Shown here: positions 1 to 6,777 of the stretch, in pieces | Layout of the letters: each line of letters starts with the position of its first letter | Position numbering within the stretch: position 1 is the first letter of the stretch | Assembly: GCA_030388725.1 (NCBI GenBank) | Contig: CP128857.1 | Span: forward strand, 992,001-1,056,000 | DNA: 64,000 nucleotides | Source of the DNA: Prodigiosinella aquatilis | Lineage (GTDB): Bacteria; Pseudomonadota; Gammaproteobacteria; Enterobacterales; Enterobacteriaceae | Reading direction: 5' to 3' | Position numbers and translations under genes: made by a program | The notes under the pieces: model-generated | Seen by the model: the letters and a program-made list of their open reading frames with translations, nothing else | Database searches by the model: none | Told to the model about the DNA's origin: nothing

Positions 1-491
1 AATAAACCGAGAATGTTTGAGTCAAAACCACGGTAGAAAAATCCATTGGCCTGAGCCGCAAGATTGATGCGCTGGCCAAAGTCCTGAGCGACCGCTAGTG
101 CAGCGAGCATATCTAAACCGGATACCCCTGACAATTCACTGGCGGCCAATGCGACCGGAATATCCGATGAGCTGGGGTGCCAACCTGGCGATAACACGTC
201 GCAATAGTCCAGCGATCTGGCTCTTACTGCATTAACAAAAGCGGCCTGCGGCGCCGCCAGACGCTCACTACTGCCCAAAATGTGTGCTTCGGTACAACCA
301 CTCCAGCGGCGCGCTAATTTTAATGCTGCATCTACGCCGGTCTGGTTATAGCCAGCGGCCAGACAGCCAAGATTATCCAGCAGGCGTTTGCTTTGAAAAG
401 CGAGCGCGGACGGGGGAACCATGCAGGCGTCAACGCATAAAGCAAAGTCAATCAACTCTTCAATTGGGTCTATTTTTATTTGAGCTAACAT
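1..491 (-). CDS. MmgE/PrpD-family protein, N-terminal part (cut by window edge)
   Basis: Only the first 163 codons are present; the gene runs off the left edge. The start is an ATG at 491 preceded by GAGGAA. The visible protein reads MLAQIKIDPIEELIDFA, then a helical region with LDNLGCLAAGYNQTG and ALAASELSGVSGLDML, typical of the all-helical domain of MmgE/PrpD proteins. Family members include 2-methylcitrate dehydratase, cis-aconitate decarboxylase and iminodisuccinate epimerase, so the reaction cannot be read from this fragment. It lies 14 bp downstream of the exporter gene on the same strand and so is probably co-transcribed with it from the iron-type promoter near 2.1 kb. That context suggests a tailoring or precursor role in the neighbouring metallophore-like cluster rather than propionate catabolism; this is inference. 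Confidence 0.75.
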   Translation of the reverse strand, partial: MLAQIKIDPIEELIDFALCVDACMVPPSALAFQSKRLLDNLGCLAAGYNQTGVDAALKLARRWSGCTEAHILGSSERLAAPQAAFVNAVRARSLDYCDVLSPGWHPSSSDIPVALAASELSGVSGLDMLAALAVAQDFGQRINLAAQANGFFYRGFDSNILGL

Positions 492-505
492 AAAATTTCC
501 TCTTC

Positions 506-2041
506 TTAATCTTGAGATTTACTTACCATGATTGGGTGTTGAATTGAGGAATGACGAAAGTGGGGATGGAGCATGACCAGTAGCCACACGGTCATGACTA
601 AACTTACTGCGCCCGCCCACAGCATGGCGATGGAAAACCCGCTGGCAAATGCGTCACTGGTCATTTTTGCTAATGTAAAAGGTGGTAACGTAAGGTCGCC
701 GATCAGTCGGTGATCAACAATTGCGGATTGAGCAATATCAAAAGATTGGGGAATATGGTTATCGTTTAACCGTTCACTCAACTGTTTAACCGCGCGTAGA
801 CTCATTAACGTACCTAAAAGTGCAATTCCCAGAGTCATCCCTGTTTGCCTAAGTGCATTCATCAACGCCGAAGCCATTCCTGAACGCTGGGCAGGGACAC
901 TGCGCATCACAAGTGCGCTAGTCGCCGGCATACCTAGCCCCATTCCCATACCCAGGACGGCTAAAAAGATTGCGGTGTTCAGGTAGTGACTGTCAGCCTG
1001 TAACTGAGCCAGCAGCAGCAGTCCAATGCCGACCAACCCGTATCCGGCAATGGCGAGACTGTTCACGCTGAATCTTGCTGACAACCGACCAAACGATGAA
1101 GCCATTATGGCCATTGCAATAAATTCGGGTGCCATCCTCCAGCCGGTTTCAATTGGACTCCAGCCTTGTGCTTGCTGCAAAAATAGAGAGACGAAGAACA
1201 CGCTGCTATAAGAAGAAAAACCCAGCACCGCAGAAGCCAGGTTATACCCGGTAAAATCTGTTTTGCGAAACAGAATTAGCGGAACCAGCGGGCGACTAAC
1301 CTTTGTTTCAACCCAGATGAACAAAGCAAACAGAATCAGTGCGCCCGATAGCGGCCAAGATGCCAAGGGGTTGTGCCATCCATATTGACCTGCCGAAATT
1401 AAGCCAAACGTCAGTAAGCCCAACCAGAGAATGCTAAGTGTCTGGCCGATGGGGTCGAGTGCCGCATGTTCAGGGTGCGAGCTTTCGATAAGTCCCCATG
1501 CTCCCAGTAAAAACGCGATGATACCTATTGGAATGTTGATGAGAAAGATGCTCGGCCATCCTGAGCTGTGAACCAAAATACCGCCTAATATCGGGCCTAC
1601 AACCAGTGACAAAGCATTGACGGAGGACCAGATACCAATCACCCGTATACGTTGCTGCTCCTCGGGAAATGCGTGCGTCAGCAGTGATAAAGCCCCAGGG
1701 ATTACGGCTGCCCCGGCGATCCCCTGTATCACTCGACCAATTAGCAGACCAGCGAGGCTACCAGCAAAGGCGCAGATAATGGAGCCCAGCGTGAACAGCA
1801 CAATGCCACCTAACCAAATTCGCTTGCGGCCAAACCTGTCTCCCAGTGGGCCTGATGAGAGGATCAATGCGGAGAGGCAAAGTGCGTAAGCGTCAACGAC
1901 CCACTGTAGACCGGACATACTGGTTTTAAGCGACTTGAGCATGGTGGGGAGTGCCACATTAACGATGCTGATGTCTAGTGAAGCCATAAAGGTCCCAAGA
2001 CATATAGCGATAACTAACGAAACACGGTGTAAGTTGTGCAT
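506..2041 (-). CDS. MFS multidrug/siderophore exporter, DHA2 (EmrB/QacA) type
   Basis: The 511-residue protein has the usual length and 14 hydrophobic segments of DHA2 drug:proton antiporters. Visible signatures are the first-helix motif LDISIVNVALPTM near residue 23, motif A as GDRFGRKR in the first cytoplasmic loop, and the antiporter motif C as VVGPILGG. It sits in the inner membrane. It is divergent from the TetR gene and shares with it a promoter region containing a Fur box and a TetR-type operator, and it is followed at 14 bp by the MmgE/PrpD gene. Exporters so placed usually secrete the product of the linked biosynthetic cluster; here the TonB receptor and synthesis genes make siderophore or metallophore export the best guess. 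The substrate cannot be deduced from sequence. Confidence 0.9.
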   Translation of the reverse strand: MHNLHRVSLVIAICLGTFMASLDISIVNVALPTMLKSLKTSMSGLQWVVDAYALCLSALILSSGPLGDRFGRKRIWLGGIVLFTLGSIICAFAGSLAGLLIGRVIQGIAGAAVIPGALSLLTHAFPEEQQRIRVIGIWSSVNALSLVVGPILGGILVHSSGWPSIFLINIPIGIIAFLLGAWGLIESSHPEHAALDPIGQTLSILWLGLLTFGLISAGQYGWHNPLASWPLSGALILFALFIWVETKVSRPLVPLILFRKTDFTGYNLASAVLGFSSYSSVFFVSLFLQQAQGWSPIETGWRMAPEFIAMAIMASSFGRLSARFSVNSLAIAGYGLVGIGLLLLAQLQADSHYLNTAIFLAVLGMGMGLGMPATSALVMRSVPAQRSGMASALMNALRQTGMTLGIALLGTLMSLRAVKQLSERLNDNHIPQSFDIAQSAIVDHRLIGDLTLPPFTLAKMTSDAFASGFSIAMLWAGAVSLVMTVWLLVMLHPHFRHSSIQHPIMVSKSQD

Positions 2042-2069
2042 AAAGAGCCCCTCGCGAAATGTTGTTGAT

Positions 2070-2088
2070 AATACTGATAATCATTATC
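2070..2088. promoter_or_regulatory. Fur box in the MFS/TetR divergent promoter
   Basis: The 19 bases match the Fur consensus (GATAATGATAATCATTATC) at 17 positions; the last 13 match perfectly. The site overlaps the region just downstream of a -10 hexamer (TATGAT on the minus strand, 2089-2094) for the exporter gene. It predicts repression of the exporter and PrpD-like gene by iron-loaded Fur. Confidence 0.85.
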
Positions 2089-2118
2089 ATCATAAATTAT
2101 GACTGACCGTCGGTCAAT
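2089..2118 (-). promoter_or_regulatory. Exporter promoter with TetR-type operator (site 1)
   Basis: Reading the minus strand, TTGACC (2112-2117) and TATGAT (2089-2094) are separated by 17 bp. The 20-bp element 2099-2118 covers the -35 and spacer; read on the minus strand it is ATTGACCGACGGTCAGTCAT. It matches site 3 (6584-6603) at 18 of 20 positions and site 2 (6197-6216, minus strand) at 16 of 20. Its core TGACCG-T-CGGTCA is a perfect inverted repeat, as expected for a TetR-family dimer. The adjacent TetR protein is the obvious ligand-responsive candidate. Confidence 0.75.
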
Positions 2119-2212
2119 AATGTTCGGCATGATTACCTTCTTGGCCATTGGTCATCTGGTCAATGGAGATAACATTGGTTACGATGTGCATTAAACCGGG
2201 AGTGAAATAAAG

Positions 2213-2821
2213 ATGAAAACACCAGAAAAAAGTAAAGAGTTACAGCCTCGGACGAAACCAGCAGAAGTTCGCCTAGATGAACTGATGGACGCCGCACAAC
2301 AGCTGTTTATTGATAAAGGTTTTGGGTCAACCACCGTGAGTGACATTGTTCGCGATGCTCAAGTGGCGAAAGGAACCTTTTATCACTATTTTCTCTCAAA
2401 AAATGAAATGCTATATGCATTACGTGAACGATTTACCCAGCATTTTATTATCAAAATCCAGCAGGCAGTCGATGCCTGTGAACCCAGGGATGGCGTCGCG
2501 AGACTGCGTGCCTGGTGTGATGCCGGGGTTGCCGCCTATCTTGAAGGGATGGAACTTCACGATGCGCTGTATCACGACCACCATTACCATACCCGAGGCA
2601 ATCAGGATCGGGATGCCGTGCTGGAGCAAATACAGACTATTCTCGACGACGGCATTGCCGCTGGATCCTGGCAATTGGAGAATCCGCGTCTGACCGCAAT
2701 CCTGATGTATCACGGTATGCATGGCGCGGTAGATAATGCCATGGTGGTTGATGAAGATAATAAATCTTCACTGGGAAGCCAGCTATCACTAGAGTTTCTG
2801 CGCCTTCTGGGATGCCGTTAA
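2213..2821 (+). CDS. TetR-family transcriptional regulator
   Basis: The 202-residue protein has the standard TetR layout. The N-terminal helix-turn-helix lies at about residues 24-70, with AAQQLFIDKGFGSTTVSDI and AKGTFYHYFLSKNEMLYAL, the classic helix-3/helix-4 signature; the rest is an all-helical ligand domain rich in histidine (HDHHYHTRG near residue 125), which might sense a metal or chelate. The ATG at 2213 follows GGGAG at about 10 bp. It is divergent from the exporter, and its stop overlaps the stop of the convergent binding-protein gene by four bases (TTAA). Three matching inverted-repeat operators lie on the cluster's promoters, so I infer it represses the cluster and perhaps itself. 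Confidence 0.92.
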   Translation: MKTPEKSKELQPRTKPAEVRLDELMDAAQQLFIDKGFGSTTVSDIVRDAQVAKGTFYHYFLSKNEMLYALRERFTQHFIIKIQQAVDACEPRDGVARLRAWCDAGVAAYLEGMELHDALYHDHHYHTRGNQDRDAVLEQIQTILDDGIAAGSWQLENPRLTAILMYHGMHGAVDNAMVVDEDNKSSLGSQLSLEFLRLLGCR

Positions 2822-3975
2822 TTTTCGTCATCGTCCAGTGATGTCCAATAACCGGGTTGCCAGGGTATCGGTAGATAACGCTCAAACAGTTCGGCCAAGG
2901 TCTGTTCTGCCGAGACCTTGGCGAAAAGCGTCGGATGAAACCACTTTGCCAGCCGTTGTATAGCAACAAAATTAAATGGATGGTCATAAAAAGGGTGCCA
3001 GATGGCGTAGACCTTCCGCGATTTGACAGCCGGCAGGAAGCGATAGGCCGGACGTTGCATAAGTTTTTCCAGTTTGTGTTTTGCCAGTGCAATATTTGCG
3101 TTAGGCCCTAGATGTACCCAGTCGCCTCTAGGGGCGTACAGTTGCCAATTACTCCCCGTCACCAAGATCTTGTCCGGATGAGAGGCAATGACCGTTTCCT
3201 GGCTCAGCGTCCCATAAGTGCCAAAAATCAGTTTTGCGGCGATATTATTGCCACCGGCCACAGACACCATTTCTCCAAAGTTTTCTTTACCCCATGAGAG
3301 GCAACAATCGTCATACAACCCCGCTGCTCGTTCCATCAGTACGCGTGGGATGGACGGGTGAGCACGTGCCAGCGTGTCGAATATAATGTTCAGATGGTAC
3401 TGGCGGAAACGGTTTATGGCGGCTGCGCGTGCAGGTTGCTCGAAAAGTGTACCCATTAGAGTAATGCTGCGTGCAGTATTGTCCATCAGGTGAATGCTCA
3501 TGTCGACAAACACCACCGGGATGCCAGAAGCCGTAAGATGGTCCATCATTCCACTGGTTTCAACCGCTCTGCGCGTATTGAGATTCAGCACCATGACATC
3601 CGGTCGCAGGACAATCAGCCTTTCAAGATCAAACTGCATTTGCTGTATCCCACTAAAGGTGGGCAATTCGGCCAGTTTGGGGAAGTTGCGGCAGTACAGG
3701 TTATAGCTGTCGAGATCGGCGGTGCGAAAGTTATCTCTCCATCCCACAAGTTTCTCTAGCGGATCTTCGCGGCACAGTGCCGCGACGGTATAAAATAGAT
3801 TACCTTCCCCAAGGAAAATACGCCGTAGAGGTTTGCGCAGCGTCACGTCACGATTGGCAATATCACGCACCGACTGGTTGTTAGGCAGGTCGGACGCTGC
3901 TTTTGCTGGGGGCAGCAGAGCCTGACCGCTGAATGCCAGCATGCCGCGAATAAAAGTACGCCGTTGTATCTTCAT
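2818..3975 (-). CDS. Periplasmic siderophore/metal-chelate binding protein (FepB/FhuD-like fold)
   Basis: The 385-residue protein begins MKIQRRTFIRGMLAFSG, a Tat-like twin-arginine signal with a cleavage region near PPAKA. The body shows the two-lobe helical-backbone binding protein pattern: IANRDVTLRKPLRRIFLGEG at the start of lobe 1, LIVLRPDVMVLNLN, then GIPVVFVDMSIH, and in lobe 2 VSVAGGNNIAA and ASHPDKILVTGS. Such proteins carry ferric-siderophore or cobalamin-like ligands to an ABC importer. It lies 3 bp after the TonB receptor gene on the same strand, so the pair forms an outer-membrane plus periplasm uptake unit. No permease or ATPase gene lies in the window; it must borrow one or deliver the ligand to another system. 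Confidence 0.88.
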   Translation of the reverse strand: MKIQRRTFIRGMLAFSGQALLPPAKAASDLPNNQSVRDIANRDVTLRKPLRRIFLGEGNLFYTVAALCREDPLEKLVGWRDNFRTADLDSYNLYCRNFPKLAELPTFSGIQQMQFDLERLIVLRPDVMVLNLNTRRAVETSGMMDHLTASGIPVVFVDMSIHLMDNTARSITLMGTLFEQPARAAAINRFRQYHLNIIFDTLARAHPSIPRVLMERAAGLYDDCCLSWGKENFGEMVSVAGGNNIAAKLIFGTYGTLSQETVIASHPDKILVTGSNWQLYAPRGDWVHLGPNANIALAKHKLEKLMQRPAYRFLPAVKSRKVYAIWHPFYDHPFNFVAIQRLAKWFHPTLFAKVSAEQTLAELFERYLPIPWQPGYWTSLDDDEN

Positions 3976-3978
3976 GAA

Positions 3979-6117
3979 TCAAAAGCTCCAGCTAACTGAG
4001 CCGATTATGCTTCTCTCTGCGCCGATACTGCAATAAGGCGCGCTGGTACAGCTGGCAACCCACGACTTATTGGTGATGTTGGTGAAGGTGAGGCCCAATT
4101 CAAGATTGTAGAGGCGAGAGTCCCATGCCCCTGGGGTATAGCGAAGCGACACGTCACCCAGCCAAGTTGCCGGTACTTTGAAGGTATTGGTGCCGTCACC
4201 CCAACTGGCACCAAGATAGCGAGCCCCGACGCCTGCCAATAGCCCCTGAAGTGGCCCTCGATTGAAGCGATAATCGAGCCAGAGTGAACCATTTTGTGCT
4301 GGCACGCCAACCGGATGTTTTCCCTGCGTATTATCTGTCGCCGAGGTCACCACATTGTTAACCCATGCCCATGAGGCCAGCATACTCAGGTTTTTAGTCA
4401 GCGCCGCTCGCGATTCCACTTCTACGCCGCGCGAGCGGACTTCGCCGGTCTGAGTGTAGTAACTGGGATTAAGAGGGTCGATGGTATTGGTGTCGCGCTG
4501 ACTGAGTTGATACAGAGCGACGCTCACCAACAGGTTGCTGCCGTCCGGTTGGAATTTTAAACCTGTTTCATATTGGGTTGAGTGGGTCGGCTTGAACGGT
4601 TTTCCGTTAGCATCAGTGCCTGTCAGTGGCTGAAATGAGGTTGAGGTGCTCACCCAGGGTGCAAGCCCGTTGCTAAAGGGGTAACTCAAACCTGCACGAT
4701 AGCTCCATGCGCTATCATTGGTTTTAACGTTGGTTTGCGTCAGATTATTTTGGGTACGCATTTGTGACCAGTCATGGCGGCCACCCAGCAGCAGATGCCA
4801 TCCCTGCCACACCAGTTCATCCTGGCTATAGACGCCAATCTGGTTGAAATATTGGGTTGTCGAGGTATGCGATGTCGCAACTGGATCAAATGAAGGACGG
4901 TAATTTGCAGACCAGGGGTCAAACGTCACGGTTTGTGATACCCATAAATTTTTATTGAATTTGCCAGCTTGATAATCTAAGCCGCCTAAAATGTGGTGAT
5001 TTACCGCACCGGTATAAAACTCATAAAGGGCCTGATTATCTACCGCAATGCTGTTAGCGATGCTGGGAGCGTCCTGATAGACGGCAGTGAGTTGGCTGAG
5101 ATCTGCGGTGATTGCGCGAGTAAAATCACGTCTTACGGCAGAATCAACGTGGGAATAGCGCAGGTTTTGTTTAAACCGCCATCCGCTGTTGAACAAATGA
5201 TCAAACAACGAGGTGAAATCATATTGTGTTCGCGCGGAATTTTCATGCGACGGATCGCTGTAGTTTTTATCGGTATCAATTTTTCCGCGCGGATTAGGAA
5301 GCAGGCCGAGCACCTGGGCTGGTAAGGTATTGTAATAACCCGATTTTGGTTCACGCAGGTAGTGTAACATTAGGGTCCAACTTGTGCGGTCATCCGGCTG
5401 CCAAGTCAGTGAGGGAGCAAGATAAAGCCGCTGTTGTTTGGTGTCTTCGATTTGTGAACCTTGAGTTCCGATCAGGGCATCGATACGATAAAGCCAGTAT
5501 TCGTCTTCAGTTAAGGGAGCGGTGGAGTCGATGCTTAAAGAGCCGGTATGATGGTTTCCTCCTTCGAGTTTTACCTGATGGGAAGGCGTAGCGGAAGGGC
5601 GCCGAGAGACCTGATTAATAATTCCACCAGCCCCTCCTTGACCATACAGCGTTGATGAAGGACCGTGCAGAACCTCAACGCTTTGCAGTCCCCACGCTTC
5701 AATCTGTGGACTCCAAATCCCGCTATTGCCAATCACCCGTAAACCATCAAGATAAAAATCGGCATCAAAACCGCGAATGCGGGCGAAATCGACGTTGCTG
5801 GCAAATGCACCAAAGCGCTCGATGGAGATACCGGAGTTATAACGCAGTGCCTGACTGACGGTGGACGTGTCCTGTACGTCCATTTGCTCGCGGTTCACTA
5901 CCGAAATAAACTGTGGTGTTTCCTTCAGAGAACTGAGCGTTTTAGTGGCAACCTGAGACTTGGTTGCAACATATCCCATCTGCGCGGTTTCCTGAGTCGG
6001 GTCGTCCTCGGCAGTCACAATCAGCGTGTCATCTGCAGCATTAGCGTTCTGAATCGCTATACCAACCAATAGCATTCCGCCCCATTTAAAGCCTCTCCTA
6101 CCGATAAACTTTCCCAA
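3979..6117 (-). CDS. TonB-dependent siderophore receptor, FhuA/FcuA type
   Basis: The 712-residue outer-membrane receptor has a signal peptide (about residues 1-27, ending IQNANA), a TonB box DTLIVTA, a plug domain (about 45-165) with SQALRYNSGISIERFG, RIRGFDADFYLDGLR and LHGPSSTLYGQGGAGGIIN, and a beta-barrel ending in the aromatic C-terminus GSVSWSF. The near-terminal CTSAPYCSIGAER resembles the cysteine pair and final strand of ferrichrome-type receptors. The reading frame opens with TTG at 6117 behind AGGG; an internal Met at residue 15 would leave too short a signal. A promoter with TTGACC (complement of 6210-6215), operator site 2 and a Fur box lies upstream. It imports the iron complex, probably the one made by the divergent operon. 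Confidence 0.93.
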   Translation of the reverse strand: MGKFIGRRGFKWGGMLLVGIAIQNANAADDTLIVTAEDDPTQETAQMGYVATKSQVATKTLSSLKETPQFISVVNREQMDVQDTSTVSQALRYNSGISIERFGAFASNVDFARIRGFDADFYLDGLRVIGNSGIWSPQIEAWGLQSVEVLHGPSSTLYGQGGAGGIINQVSRRPSATPSHQVKLEGGNHHTGSLSIDSTAPLTEDEYWLYRIDALIGTQGSQIEDTKQQRLYLAPSLTWQPDDRTSWTLMLHYLREPKSGYYNTLPAQVLGLLPNPRGKIDTDKNYSDPSHENSARTQYDFTSLFDHLFNSGWRFKQNLRYSHVDSAVRRDFTRAITADLSQLTAVYQDAPSIANSIAVDNQALYEFYTGAVNHHILGGLDYQAGKFNKNLWVSQTVTFDPWSANYRPSFDPVATSHTSTTQYFNQIGVYSQDELVWQGWHLLLGGRHDWSQMRTQNNLTQTNVKTNDSAWSYRAGLSYPFSNGLAPWVSTSTSFQPLTGTDANGKPFKPTHSTQYETGLKFQPDGSNLLVSVALYQLSQRDTNTIDPLNPSYYTQTGEVRSRGVEVESRAALTKNLSMLASWAWVNNVVTSATDNTQGKHPVGVPAQNGSLWLDYRFNRGPLQGLLAGVGARYLGASWGDGTNTFKVPATWLGDVSLRYTPGAWDSRLYNLELGLTFTNITNKSWVASCTSAPYCSIGAERSIIGSVSWSF

Positions 6118-6196
6118 AGTATCATCCCTAAATAAAAGTCAAACATTGTTAGTGTTCTTTTTTTAAAACTGACGAAATTTCATGACAAAATAACCA

Positions 6197-6225
6197 TTGA
6201 CTGACTGGCGGTCAACGTTAATAAT
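6197..6225 (+). promoter_or_regulatory. Bidirectional promoter with TetR-type operator (site 2)
   Basis: For the carrier-protein gene, TTGACT (6197-6202) and AATAAT (6220-6225) are 17 bp apart. In the other direction, TTGACC (complement of 6210-6215) could serve the receptor with TATTTT 17 bp on. The 20-bp operator copy is 6197-6216; on the minus strand it reads GTTGACCGCCAGTCAGTCAA and agrees with site 1 at 16 of 20 positions. One bound dimer could therefore block both the receptor and the synthesis genes. Confidence 0.7.
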
Positions 6226-6235
6226 TATCACTATC
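6217..6235. promoter_or_regulatory. Fur box in the receptor/carrier-protein promoter region
   Basis: The 19 bases match the reverse complement of the Fur consensus at 16 positions. The box starts one base after operator site 2 and covers the -10 hexamer of the carrier-protein promoter. It supports iron control of both the receptor and the biosynthetic genes. Confidence 0.75.
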
Positions 6236-6256
6236 ATTTAAATTAAAGGTAACTCC

Positions 6257-6487
6257 ATGATGAACATAGAAACTTTAATTACTATGCTGGCCGAGATAGG
6301 TGTGCCGAATGAAGTACTTGAAGATGCCGATGGCAGTTGGCAGTTGCGACAGGATTTGGGGCTGACTTCGGCGGAAACGGTAGCGTTGCAGGTTCGACTT
6401 CAGAAGCAGTTCGATGCTCCGGTCTCTTTGTGGAGTAGTCACGATTATACATTGGATGAAATTGTTTCTTTAGGGACGCGCCGGTGA
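6257..6487 (+). CDS. Free-standing acyl/peptidyl carrier protein
   Basis: The 76-residue protein has carrier-protein length and the attachment motif LRQDLGLTSAETVAL, in which the serine of LGLTSAE is the expected 4'-phosphopantetheine site. The ATG at 6257 has AAAGG about 8 bp upstream. It is the only carrier protein in this part of the window besides the domain at the end of the polyketide synthase. The likely flow is that the adjacent EntE-like ligase loads an activated acid onto it for transfer to the ketosynthase. It is divergent from the receptor and followed by a 30-bp perfect palindrome. No phosphopantetheinyl transferase is encoded nearby except PigL at 50 kb, which might serve it. 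Confidence 0.85.
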   Translation: MMNIETLITMLAEIGVPNEVLEDADGSWQLRQDLGLTSAETVALQVRLQKQFDAPVSLWSSHDYTLDEIVSLGTRR

Positions 6488-6506
6488 TTTTCAGGAGCAA
6501 ACCTAT

Positions 6507-6536
6507 TTCACTAATTTAATTAATTAAATTAGTGAA
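6507..6536. repeat. Perfect 30-bp palindrome
   Basis: The half-site TTCACTAATTTAATT is followed directly by its exact complement, with no spacer and no mismatch. It lies 19 bp after the carrier-protein stop and about 50 bp before operator site 3. It is AT-rich and not followed by a T run, so it could be a weak terminator hairpin or a large operator. Confidence 0.8.
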
Positions 6537-6583
6537 TGAGAAGCATTTGTATAAATTTTTAACAAATAGCATGTGTGAAATTT

Positions 6584-6614
6584 ATTGACTGACGGTCAGT
6601 CGTGGTGTTTTAGT
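6584..6614 (+). promoter_or_regulatory. Promoter of the biosynthetic operon with TetR-type operator (site 3)
   Basis: The 20-bp copy 6584-6603 reads ATTGACTGACGGTCAGTCGT and contains the perfect inverted repeat GACTGAC-G-GTCAGTC. TTGACT (6585-6590) would be the -35 element, with a weak -10 (TTTAGT, 6609-6614). Unlike the other two sites there is no clear Fur box next to it. Confidence 0.65.
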
Positions 6615-6777
6615 AAGACGAGCAATTACAAGATAGCGTTACTTAAATTTTGTTCTTCCATGTGAGTAATAGTGACCTCCAGCCAGACTGGAAACGGATA
6701 AAGTCTCTTTACCCAGCATGATGATGACTGAAAATTTACTTAAATCAGGCAATTATCATGCACATGATGGAGTTGAA

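Noticed and set aside
284..493. 69-codon plus-strand ORF at the left edge
   Set aside because: It is antisense to the MmgE/PrpD-family frame, whose translation matches the family.
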